This document shows positions 32,601 through 44,800 of a stretch of DNA of 64,000 bases, in pieces. Position numbers and translations under genes: made by a program. Each line of letters opens with the position of its first letter. The first letter of the stretch is position 1. Below the pieces are notes generated by a model that saw nothing but the letters and a program-made list of their open reading frames with translations, was not told where the DNA came from and made no database searches. Origin of the DNA: Scolanthus callimorphus (taxonomy: Eukaryota; Cnidaria; Anthozoa; Actiniaria; Edwardsiidae); assembly GCA_033964015.1 (NCBI GenBank), contig CM066912.1, forward strand, positions 18,649,073 through 18,713,072, read 5' to 3'.

Positions 32601-35600
32601 ATATACTAAAACAATTATTCTCCTCAGGCTCAGTGAATAGTGGCGAATAGTCCCCTCGACCTCCGGTCTCGGGGACTATTCGCCACTATTCACTTCGCCT
32701 TCGGCGAATAATTGTTAAATATACTTCTCAGACAGAATTTTTGTAAACCGCTGTATATACAGTATATATATATATATAATTATGTTTTAATTAAGCATAA
32801 GAGCACAACTTGACTCATGTCAGCAAAAATAGGGCAAACGTGATTTTTGGGAAAGCAAGGAGAAGTTGTGCACATTTTGAGTGTCTCTCCCACACAAAGT
32901 GCACTCTATTTCACCAATAAAGTCATTGATAATGGTGCTCAAATATTTTTATGATATGGCAGGGGAGAACCATTACTTACAGTTACACAGTGAAATAGAT
33001 ATTAGATCTGAACCAATCAGAGCATGTTATATATTGTAGCTGAGCTACAATAATAAGAAATACATTTTAATATCATTGCTTCCCTAGGCAAAGGTCAATC
33101 GTGATGGCTCAGTTAATTACTTGGAATTCCTAGAGAGACTACATCAAAGGGGTGGAACTCCTGATGGCTTGAAATGGTTAGGCAGCTTGCACAAGTAAGA
33201 AACATAATCCATTATGGGGGTTCCAGACAGTGGGTACTGCAGGCTGGTGTCCTCTTGCAAAATTTGTCAGAGTGTTTTTTCCTGTGTGCATTGCAATTAT
33301 TATGGGGTTCCAGACAGTGTGTACTGCAGGTGTCCTTTTTGCAAAATTTGTCATAGTACTGTATGGAGGAAATTATCAAACAAGGAGTGGTGTGGAATTC
33401 ATTATTAACAGTTGTTCCTTGTCCCCATGAAAATCAAATTCTATGTTTTTAGATTCAACCAGACAATGGTAACAGCAAAAGAGCAAGGGTTTGGAGATGT
33501 GGAACAGCAGATAAAAACAAAGGTACAACCAACACCTAGGTGGTTATAGTAAGAAGTGCTGTTTGCCATCAAGCAGAAATTAATAGGAAACTTTGTTATG
33601 AAAGGCCCCACATTGTCCTGAAAGCTGCCACCTAAAAAACTTTAGTCTGAAGAATATGTGAACAATCATGCAATTCCAGAAAAAAATGTATACTTCCGCT
33701 ATGGAGGGATCGATTGGAAATCCCAGGGTCATCAATGAATCCCCTCTCTTGGTGGGGTGAACACAAACATTAGCCCATTACCTAGGAGCATCTACATAGG
33801 GGCAGGAAGGGGTAAACAGTGAATTGGAAAATGAAGCAGGTCAAGTTATTTTTAGGATAATAGATTTACCACAATAAACTTCTCTGAACAAAGCATACAC
33901 ACCTGCATTCTAATTGACTGAGCAAATGTGTGGCAATAGGCATATTGCATGATTTGAAACTAAAAATAATTTAAAGGCTTCATTTTCCACTGTTACACCA
34001 TGGGAGATGGACGCTCCTAGGTAGTGGGTGCCTGCATAAACATAATATCTTTATGTCTGTTTATGTTTTTTTTATGTGGTAGTAAATTCTATTTCTTTTC
34101 CTTGTCAGATTTCTGGTCAGCTTCAGGCAGTTCTCAAAGCAATTCGACTTTTTGACTACAACAGAGACGGTCAGATACAGAGACATGAGCTTAGACGAGT
34201 CCTGGAAAACTTCTGTTTTAAGCTCACAGATGAGCAGTTTGAGAGGTATGCATTCTTGTTTGATATTCCTCATACTATGCTTAGGGATGGATCTAGTAAA
34301 TTTCGAAAGGGGGAGCACCAATAAGGCACTGATGATTTTGATTTAGGAAAAAGTACCACACCATATGCACAAATAAGCTAGCAGCACACTGAATTAACAA
34401 ATGGTATTGAAAAAGTTATTACTTCTCCTGCCTTTGCCATTTGAAGGTGATTGTGCCTTCATTTCAGGTCGAACTGTTGTTTTTCCTGTTATATTTTATT
34501 CATTACTTTATTTTTTTGTCAGATTATGGTGCAAATATGATATGACTCGCAATGGCCACACCCTAGACTATATGGACTTCCTCAGGCGCCTAGGAGTAGA
34601 CACCCATCCCAAGACACGCCCTCGTACAGCTAGTAGAGGTCTGTACTGTTTGGGTCTCTTGGTAACATTTGCCTTACTTACACGTAATGAGCAGCTCACG
34701 TTTTTGAGTAAATTGATATTCTTTGCCTCAGCTTGATTTTTATATTATTCAAAAACACTGCTGGATAGCTGAAAGCAATATAATCATTGCAAAAGTTCAT
34801 TCTTACTTTAAAATATGAAGTATGGTCTCATGTTGTTATGCCATTTTCACTAAATGATGAATGAACAAAACCAAGAAAAACTAACTGCACCAAATTCAGT
34901 ACATGAATTCATTTAAAACCCATAGAATATATCTTTAACATTTTTTATTCAGTCATATCTGAGAGTAATCACAGCAGACATTTGTATTTATTTTCTTCTG
35001 GTTGAACTTAGCTTGATGTATTTTATTGCATCCAATCTCACTGGCGTATTTTATTGGTTGTGTCACAGCAAAAGACAGTGCCGCCAAGCCTAAGTTCCTT
35101 GCGACTAACAAACGGCCCTTGAGTGGCGCCAGTAGCCGTGATGGGTCGCCCTCTATTATTACTGTCAAGGACTTGGAGAGGAAGCTACGCACCAAGGTAT
35201 ATTCCTATATTCATCCAAACCTACAGGGCCCCTGAGCAGTAGCCATTATAATAAAATGTATGCTTTACAATAACCAAGTCTCCTTTTTGTACTTCCATCG
35301 TGCATAAAAAACCCAGGGTGATGAGATAAATGGACATGCATCTGCACAAATCAAAAGTTCCTTATATTTTGATGATCATTAGCACTTTTAGATAACTGGC
35401 ATACATTTATTTATACACAACACAAACACGGAGGAGGTTTTCGGAAAGTCTATCCGAATGGACAAATGAAACAGTGAGGAACCGTTCGACAACGGGTAGA
35501 ATAGGACGACGTGAATCTTCCTAAAAGCGGAGGTTTTGGTAAATGTGTTTATGCGGACATTACCTAGACAAAATATACATTTTCTTTTTTCTGTTTACGT

Positions 35601-38600
35601 GTATTCTACTGGCAACTCATTGTGTGCTACAGTAAAAACCCGCATAAAAGAACAGGTGTTTTTGGGAATCAGGGTGATTTTGTTCTTGTATATTGGGTGT
35701 CTTCTGCAAAATCAGCCGGAAAATGTTCTTAAGGTGTTCTTAAAGTTGTTTCTTAACATCAAATACTGTATACACTACCAACAGTCAAATAAAGAATGTG
35801 ATTGGTAGAAAGGTGACAGTCATTTAGTAACAACAATTAGTCAAAGTCTAAAGAACAATTGCTAAATGTACCCTGGAATTCCTGCTGTAGAACTGTGTGC
35901 GCATGGTCTAGCACATTATATTGACCTCCTCTGTACTTTACCTCTACCACACAGTGGGTTACTGTATTCGAATCTAACTGGCAGCAAGAGATCATTTTCT
36001 CTTGCTGGCAGCAATTTGTTTTATACATGAACAATTTTCATTTTTCAGGCTGCATGTGTTCTTATGTATAAGGTACCTTTTTGACAAAATTTCAGCCTGA
36101 GTGTTCTTAAACCACTTGTTCTTTTATGCGGGTTTTTACTGTATCACAATGTGATAAAATATAATAAAATAATTTTTTTTCTCAGATGGTGGAAAACTAC
36201 GAGAACATCAAGAGGGCGTTTGTTGCGTTTGATCGCCGTGGTGATGGGTTTGTCACTTTAGACGAGCTAAAGCGAGCGCTGACACACTTCGCCTTCCCTA
36301 TGTCAGACACCTTGTTTGAGGAACTGATGAGGAGGTACAACATGGAATTCTGAGTCAATCAGAATGGGCAAACGGGCAGTTATTAGCTGATAAGCTGCTT
36401 AATGAGCTATTACTAGATGGACAGATAGAGTCGTGTGGTGTGACGGACAGGTTCGAACAGGTAGTCAAAGGAGAAACAGGCACACAGACAGATAGGAAAG
36501 CAAAGAGGAAGGCAGCCAGACTTCCCCCGAACAATTGGCAAATGGAAAGACGTTTGGACTGCGGCTTTTAGATAGTCCGTCAGACAGGCATTTTCCATTA
36601 CACAATGCATTTTAATTTGTCGTCAAAGGTGAGATGAACACATGCTCGAGGATCCACCCGCTCTGTTTTCTCGTGAGGAAAATCCATCAGCCCGGTGATG
36701 ACACCCTTTTGTGGAGAGCGGCGGGATCCTCGAGGAGGAGCTCGTTACACAAGACTTGCCCTATGTCGGCCTCTAAGGATACGCCCAAGCAATTTTCCCT
36801 TTCGTAAACCATTGTTGCCTTTTGGACGGCACTTTTCACGTTTAGTTTCGTTGTCTTAGTAAAGGTATAAGGAAAAAAATCGTAGAACCCTAACCGGGAA
36901 CCCGATTACTAACCCAAACCCTATTAACCAGTGCGCTACGAGTGAATTCGCTGGGTTGGAGGTGCTGTTTAATTGGATTTGTACTATCTTGCACTGCATC
37001 TATAGAACGAAGCTATATGAATGATAATGACTAATTGTCCCAAGGGATCAGAAATGGCAACGACCTTTCTGAAAAGTGATCGACCGTTCAGAGAAATGGC
37101 AACGACCGTTCTAAAAGACAACGATGGTTTACGAAAGGGAAACTAGCTACGCCGAAGCCCGGTCAAAAGAAAGTTTCGAGTCTTTGAGAAAGACTATAGT
37201 CACACGTGTGCTACGAACTCTTGATATTGGCAGCCGCAAAGCTATCGGGAATCAGAAAAAAAATGTTGTTCAGATTTGTAGAATTTACAGAAATTGAATC
37301 GAATTTTGTGAATTGTTCTTTTCAGGTGTGGAGTGCGCGCCAATCACAAGATTGGTTACGAGCAATTTCTGGATAAATTCCAGGAACCACGCGCTTCTGG
37401 TAATGGCCAAACCATACCTATCAAACCAAGTCACAAGTAAGTTCTTTTGCCCAGTATTTTTAGGATTGCGATTTTTTTAAGTATACAGGTCACAAAGAAA
37501 ATGCGCATAAATTATTCCCATAATCATAAAGAAACGGGTCAGAAAAGGCGTCAGAAATCACGCCAAACATCATTCAAAATAAAAGATGCCTCTTCAAATC
37601 CTAGAAATTAAAAGGAAGCCCTAGAAAATCCTAAAACGTTGCAAGGAGAAGAAATGGTAAAAATCCGTTTTTATGTTGTTGTAGGTACAACCCGATCCGT
37701 GAATCAGAAGACATGCCAACCACTGAGGATATCTGGAAGTTCTTGTTCTCCAAAGTAACTGACAGTTTTACTTCAATAAAACAAGCGTTCCTGGTGTTTG
37801 ACGATGTAAGTTATGTTAAAGCTGCATTATGTCCAGAAATGGACTGGCAAAATAGGATTTGTAGGATTCTGTGAAATCTGAAATGCGCATGATTATTAAT
37901 TTTAGTGTTTATGGCTTACATAAACACTGCTGTAGATAAAATCACAGATAAAATGCTTAGCCAGCATTTCCCAAGCTAGGACCCTCTCGGCAGTTTTTTT
38001 TCTTTTGTCGCGTGGAATCTTATTCGAAAAGAAAATCCACTGGAGTGAATAGCCCTTCAGGAGTTCTACCATATTTACATTCTGCAGTGGACAGGATATC
38101 CGCTAGAGACTGTAGGTAAAGGCGTTCAACTCGGCAAAACATATAGCGGGTCGTCACGCCCCCTCTAAAAATACAATACAAATTTTCGGCGCTATTCTGT
38201 TCCACCTTTCACACAGACCAAAGATTTCCAGTACTGCCAGTACTGTTCTCACCATCTTCTCCCTTCTGTTTTTTTTTTTTTCAGAACAAAGATGGTCGTA
38301 TAACGCGGCGAGATTTCCGTCGTATCCTGGAGAGTTTCTGTTTCCGTATGACTGAGGAGCAGTTTCACGAGCTGATGGCTAAAATAGACCCACGGAACAA
38401 GGGCTTCATCTCATACCTGGAATTCCTGGACAGATTCGAACATCGAGAGACGCCGGTAAGTTCCGTCACATTTCTCCGAGTCCCGTCACAGACAGCCCAA
38501 GCTACTATTAGTGAACATGTATAACAGAAAGTAATACTTCTTGGACTATACATTGCACTGCCTCGTGCAGTTACATGTTCAGGGGATCATGGGAACCCTT

Positions 38601-38799
38601 CGCTAACGCTATTCCTTCCCATGATGCATTGCTCGCTCATCAATAGCGCCTTTCTCATCGATAGCGCCTTTTATCAATCTGCCTCTTCCGCTAAGTAGAG
38701 ACGCCTGTAATATAAGGGTTTGTATAAAGCAAGATATTCAGACTGTAAAAGTTGATAAATTATTGTTCATTTACTAATAAGGAGCTTGGGCGTCCTGCT

Positions 38800-38830
<31 letters not shown>

Positions 38831-41800
38831 GCGGCGGCATGTGGTCCAGCTTACGACACTTGTAGGTAATCCGACAAAGGTCCTTTGAGTACTAGCTGGA
38901 ATTTCACATGAATTTAATTTGTGATTTTGAAAAAAAAACATCGCGCGCTTGGTTTTCGCGGCGCCTTGTTTTCCCGAAGAGACCAAGAGGATCAGAAAGT
39001 GCATTCTAGGATAAGGACGGGATTGTATAGAAATGACCGCTGCGAAAAGGTATTGTCGCATAAAGGCACCAGATGGCGCGCTTGATTACTGGTGTTTATT
39101 ATTGTCCGTGTATTATAGGAAGCCCACCCATGGCTGATGGGGGACAATTCTAACAAGAGCATCTCTCCGCCTGCTGTTTTGGCTTGGTCAACGGTAAGTC
39201 GAAATTTGACGATTTTGTTTTCCACTGACCCTCACTCAGGCTACGCCTAAGCCGTTTTCAAATCCTTTAAATCAACGCTAGCGTTCGATCTAATGAGAGG
39301 TTTAGAGACGAAAGGGAATAAACAATAGACCTCCTCGACTTGGGCGTAATGTTTTTCCATTTCAGATCACATGGCATTTCCATGAGTATTCTTTCTTTGT
39401 TTTTCTGCTGAGCACCGAATGATATATGAATATGGAAGCATCCCAAACAAAGAAAGAATATTGAAATGAATGCCACGTGATCTGAAATGGGCAAAACATT
39501 ACGCCCAAGCCGAGGAGGTCTATTGGAACGCGACATAAGTAAATTGTCTTAGGTGTTTATGTGTTAATTTTCTATGGCCTAGGTTGAAGACATCTTACGC
39601 TCAAAGATCATGGATAACTGGAAATCGATTGCTACAGCATATGTGAACATGGACAATAACAGAGACGGTACTATATCACGTGACGAACTAAGAAGGCTGA
39701 TGGACAAGTTTTGTCTTCCTGTGTCAGATGATCACTTTGACATGTACGTACCACGTGTTCCCTCTCTACCATGCACGGAATTCGTGTAGCTACTAACCCC
39801 TCTCTTACTGATATTTTCATAATTCTGCGAACTCTACGCCAACTAACAAACCGTGTTTTGGCTTCCGTCAGTCAAACGAGTGAACTGCTCTGGGTGATTT
39901 CACGCAGGCTTTGAGAGGTTTTTTGAACTAATAAGGACTATCTAGGCTTTATAGCCCAATTTTTCGCCATATGCAAATGAAACTAAGAACAAATCCGTGC
40001 GCCTGCCTTAAAAGGTTTGATGGACGGATAAAATAAAATAAAAGTGGGAGTTCGCAGTATAATGAAAATGGCAGTAAATCAGGCAAGCCTGGGACTCTCG
40101 GATCAGTTTTCTCAGAGCTCCTTAGTGATTTTCATGTAAGCCCCCCCACCCTTCCCATTGCCCGTATTTTACCCTTTATTTATGTCTGTTCTTTGTAGGT
40201 TATGGAACCAGTGCGATGTTAATTCAGATGGCCATGTTGATTTCCAAGAGTTCCTCAGTAACCTGGTAAGTCGATAAGAAACAGATTTAGACCCGTTGGT
40301 TTGTCAGCTTGCATGTTACATTCTCTGTCAAGAGAATTTGGTAATTTGGGAAGAAAACCTTCAGGAGCGCTGTTGGGCGATACCACAGGGAATTTCGGCA
40401 GAAACCCATCCACGGAAAAAGTTGAATTTCCCATGGTAGATGAATGGGAAGAGTTCGGATTTCCCATGGCTATACATGTGAATTCCAAACACTTCCCATG
40501 CGTGTGCCTTGGGAAATTCAGCCTTTCCCATGGATGGGTTTCTGTAGAAATTCCCTGTGTACATACCCACTCAAATAGAGCAGATTTCACATGACTGTCA
40601 AGACTTGTTATGTAATTGCGATTGCTTTGCGTTCTCATTGGCTACTCGTTGTTCTCAGCCAATCAAATTCTGTAGTAAATACAATTGTGTAATTACTTAG
40701 TAATTGGTTGGGCTTGCAAGTCGTGATTTCTCTCGATTGTGATTGGCTAGTGATTGCTCAATTGTTTTCACGACAGTCATGTGAAAAGCGCTCTATGTAT
40801 CATGCAAGTAATACAAACGACCAGATGAATGGGCGCGTCTAGGTATTATTTATGTGATTGTTTGTTTACTTTTTGTTTGCTTTTCATACGTTGCTCACTT
40901 ACTATCTTTCATGCCCTATCATCAGAATTGTACTGATACAAAGTTTCTATTTCTCCCTCCATCCGTCTTTCTGTCCGTGCATTCATATCTTTATTGGTTC
41001 AATTCGCAGGGTGTAGACATTGTTAGCGGTGATTTTAATGGTCTAAGCACACGGATTCATGACGAAAGTGAAGCTAAGGCAGGGCTGATGAAAAGCGATC
41101 AGTTCTTTCGTCACCTTGCGGCATATGACCGCGCCCAAGATCTCACGGGACAGAAAACCGCCAATGAAGTCATGGACATTCTTAAGGTGAGAACACACAG
41201 ACAGGTTTCATAACCATCCCACTCTATAAACTAACACCATGGCGTTGTACAATCTCTTTGTTCACTTTTTCAGATGAATCGTTTTGTTTGTTAATCGTCA
41301 CGGTACATAAGTACCAAAATACAGCCAGTAAGACTCAGTGTGCACTCAGACATGTATATTAGATCACAAGACAAAGGACTGTGCACTGTCACTGCAGGTC
41401 TCAACATCTAGCCCACGTAATTGTGGGCTCATTTGAAGTTTGCCGAGCTTCCTATCCATTCCACTATGACACAGATAAACACAGATTACGAGCTATATTT
41501 TGTTATCAAGGCTTCCTCTGAAGTGCGCACATATGTTATCAACACCTTTGACCATTTAAAAATTAGACCTCGAGCCCGAAAGGGCTACAGGGCCAATAGC
41601 CCATGAGGTCGCAGGCCGAATGGGCTATTGACCCGTGATCCTTGAGGGCGAGAGGTCTAATCGTTTCAAGTTGGAATCACCAGAAACCTCGACAAAACGA
41701 GAAGTGGCCGCCATTGTTTTCATGTTCAAAATCGGCGGTTTCGCTACTAGAGGTCTATTGATAATAGTCCCCTAGTAGCGTAGAAAATCAGAATACAGCA

Positions 41801-44800
41801 TTGGCAATAGTCCACTAGTTGGGTGATGCTAATCAAGAATAGACTGCTTGTGGTTCTTTATTTGGCGAACGTCCGAAAATACAAGGGAAAAGTATTTGCT
41901 ACACGCGCTTTATTCACCTACACGCCTTCTTTGGGTGTCGAGTTTCCAGTCATCCCGTGGTGTACCCAAACACGGCACGTAGGTGAATAAAAGCGCCCGT
42001 AGGAAAGACGACTTTTCTCTTGTTTTTACGGATGATCGCCAAATAAGGGACTTGATATCAAAATGTAGCTTGTAATATGTGTTCATCTGTGTCATAGTGG
42101 AATGGTTAGGAAGCTCGGCAAACTTCAAATGATGCCCACAATTAGGAAGTGCAAGCAGTCTTTTCAAGAAAATCTGGAAGGCTAGTCACAGTGCTTAGGC
42201 AAGGTGCGGATAGCTCACTGCGACTGGTTAATGTTGTATTATAGTACTATACCTGACAATATGTATTTCCTCCAGGAGCACATCTCCCAGCGCTCGTCCG
42301 ACATGAGGAAGACGTTCGTGAGATTCGACGGCGATGGCGATGGCAAATTATCAAGAAAAGAGTTCAGAGAGGTAAGCTCAGATATAGCATTGTGAAGTCG
42401 TGTGTTTCCTGTGCTCAGATATATGTACATAGCAGTAGGGTTGTTACTCGTAGTTCCACTTTATTCGTTAAGAGCTGACGTGCTTCAAATAGCATGGATA
42501 ACTAAACTCCTCTACAAGTTCTCACCGTGCATTCTTTCCAGGTTTTAGACAGTCTTGGCCTATACATGACGGACGACCAATACCGGATTCTTAGCGCAAG
42601 ACTTGGTTTCCACAAGGGCAAGCTGACGTACAGAGATTTCTTAGACAACTTCCAGGACAGACGCTCTGTTAATATCGGAGAGCGTGTAGAATATCCAAGC
42701 CAAAGGTACACTTAAACTACTTTTGGAGGGTCGGCGTTTCGAGCGAATGTTTGGCCACGCGAGAAATGGGACGAGCAATAAATGGAGAGATTCACCCACC
42801 CCTCTCTCCATTTTCGCCCTGCCACATATTTCGCGCGGCCAAATCGTCGAAAATCTCGATCGGAAGAGCTTGCTACGCAGGCTATTGCTCCCCTAGACCA
42901 GCAAGTGCTCGTTCTCGTAAAGAACTAACAGAGTGTTTGCGTGAGAAGAACAGTGAGAACAGTCATGTTTCGCCGCGAAACAACCAATTCCTTTATGTGC
43001 TATTTTACAGACATAATCAGCCAGTTCATCTCGACCATTCCGTGAGTGCAGAGGAAGTCGAGGCACAGCTACGAGGCAAGCTACAGGACGGCTTTCTGGT
43101 GAGTACAGGGCAAGGACGAGAGCGAAGGTGGGCTTGACAAGGAAGAACATTTATAAGTACAGTAGTACAAATTTGTGTATAAGTCCTTGATCTGTGTTGG
43201 TGCATACGATTCTCGACTACTAGACCTGTAAGACTACCCTGTGCTGGATACCGACTTTCCAGTTATCTGCGGGCATTCACCAAAGGGACTGCGAGCAGTT
43301 GAGCTACCTGCGGTTAAACCTCAAACCGTGTTTTAGCGGCCTCCTTCGATCGCACAACTAATACTTAGTTTCTCACGTCACTGCACTTAGCAACCACAAA
43401 CCATTCCTCAAGGTATTGCAAAGCTACAATGTTGCTCAAATGTCTGATTCCGGGAACGCTTTGGAAACACAATTAAATAGTTGGCACAGAATTCGCAAAA
43501 TTATGAAAACAGCAGTAATAGCTGTTTTAACAGCTTAAGTAAAATACGCACTCGTCCGGTAGATTTGTTTTTCAAATTGTAATCGCATACTCTTGTTTAC
43601 AGGACTTGCGCGCCGCCTTTACCAAGATCGATTTCGACAAGAACGGGTTGATCACCCGAGCGGAATTCCGCCGGATCCTGGACTCTTTGCTTCTCTTCAT
43701 GAGTGACGAGGAATTCGAGAAGCTCATGACTCGACTGAACTTGATGAAAGGTGACAAGCTCAGCTACAGGGAGTTCCTCAAGAGATTTGAGCACGTTGAG
43801 AAGATCGAGGAGGGTCATCCGTGGCTGTATTCCAATCACACGTGAGTCAGCCCGACTACCAACATTGCTATGATTATCGCTATATTTCACAGTTTAAACT
43901 GAACATTATTTTTTTCTTAGAAGCACGGTAACGAATTCTGCATTGTGATTGGTTGTTAGAGCGTGCGCGCGTTGGCGTTATCTTTGGACTAGGTCACGGC
44001 AACATTTGCCTGCGCTTGTTTTCATCGAAAAATTCAAATATTTTAAAGTTGGATAATAATAAATTATTTACTCGGTCCGTAGAGTAATATATCCTCACTG
44101 GTCCCATTGTGCTCATATAAGTTATGGGAAGGAGACCTGGCGAGCCTAAAGATTGCGCGAAAGACGAAGTTGATAGCGAAAGGGCGTCGCCAAGGCTCGG
44201 GAGCACAACGAGACGAACACATGTCGGGTACCCGGACTGTAGGGGCGCCCTTACTCCGAGAGGAAAGAGCAAATGGCCAATATGCTAATGAGAACATTCC
44301 TTATATTCACACTGATTGAACCAGCGAGAATAGGGAAAACGGCGACAGTTTTTCCCTATACGGACCTACGGATATTTATTCCGACCGTGACGTCATTTTA
44401 CCAGATAAGGGTCAAATCGAGTGCAGATACTCAGCCGTGTGACACTGTAGCAGACCGGTTATGAATTTGAATGGCTTGGAAAAATGCGAGGAATGAGTAA
44501 AATGTCCGCCTGTATTACATGAAGAAAGATAAGATACATTTTATACCACACATATTTTGAAATCGTGGCCCTGTCTTTATTTCACAGATTCAATGAAACT
44601 AAAGACCTCCAGTACTTGAGCGCAGAGCGCGCGGATCAGATCATCAAGAAAAAAGCAATCGAACAACTAGATGACCTGACCCGTGCATTCCTGACGTTCG
44701 ATCGCGATGGAAATGGGATTGTGACTAAGAAGGAACTGAGAAAAGTGCTGCATCGATTCCAGATCCCTGTGAACAAGGAGGAGTTCAAGAAACTCTGGAA

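Larger units (their letters stand above)
29771..32755. mobile_element. Foldback element with arms of about 830 bp, interrupted on the right
   Basis: The left arm runs inward from 29771 (GCAAAAATTCTGTCTGAGAA) through ATCAACAGGTATCTCTGAGA (about 30109) and AAGCCATTTCGCAG (about 30366) to CGGTCTAATTATAAATTC (about 30558). The right arm mirrors all of these (about 30773, 30995, 31246, 31560, 32728-32750) with 5-15% divergence. The right arm is split by a second element at 31566-32721. In EFCAB6 intron 3; no transposase seen. Confidence 0.72.
26601..35196 (+). other. EFCAB6: EFCAB6 exons 1-8: disordered leader and modules 1-2 (residues about 1-340)
   Basis: Exons 26601-26847, 28352-28446, 28545-28664, 33088-33194, 33453-33522, 34109-34245, 34523-34638, 35069-35196. 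Exon 1 codes a Ser/Pro/Arg-rich leader. Exon 2 begins the recurring 'VE.ILREKLR' helix that precedes each module. Module 1 (exons 3-4) has degenerate loops (DAEKDMSLTVSE and NRDGSVNYLEF, the latter lacking the first Asp). Module 2 has the first fully canonical loop, DYNRDGQIQRHE, at about 229-240 (exon 6), and a degenerate partner, DMTRNGHTLDYMDF (exon 7). Intron 3 (28665-33087) is long because it holds the 3-kb foldback element. Confidence 0.9.
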
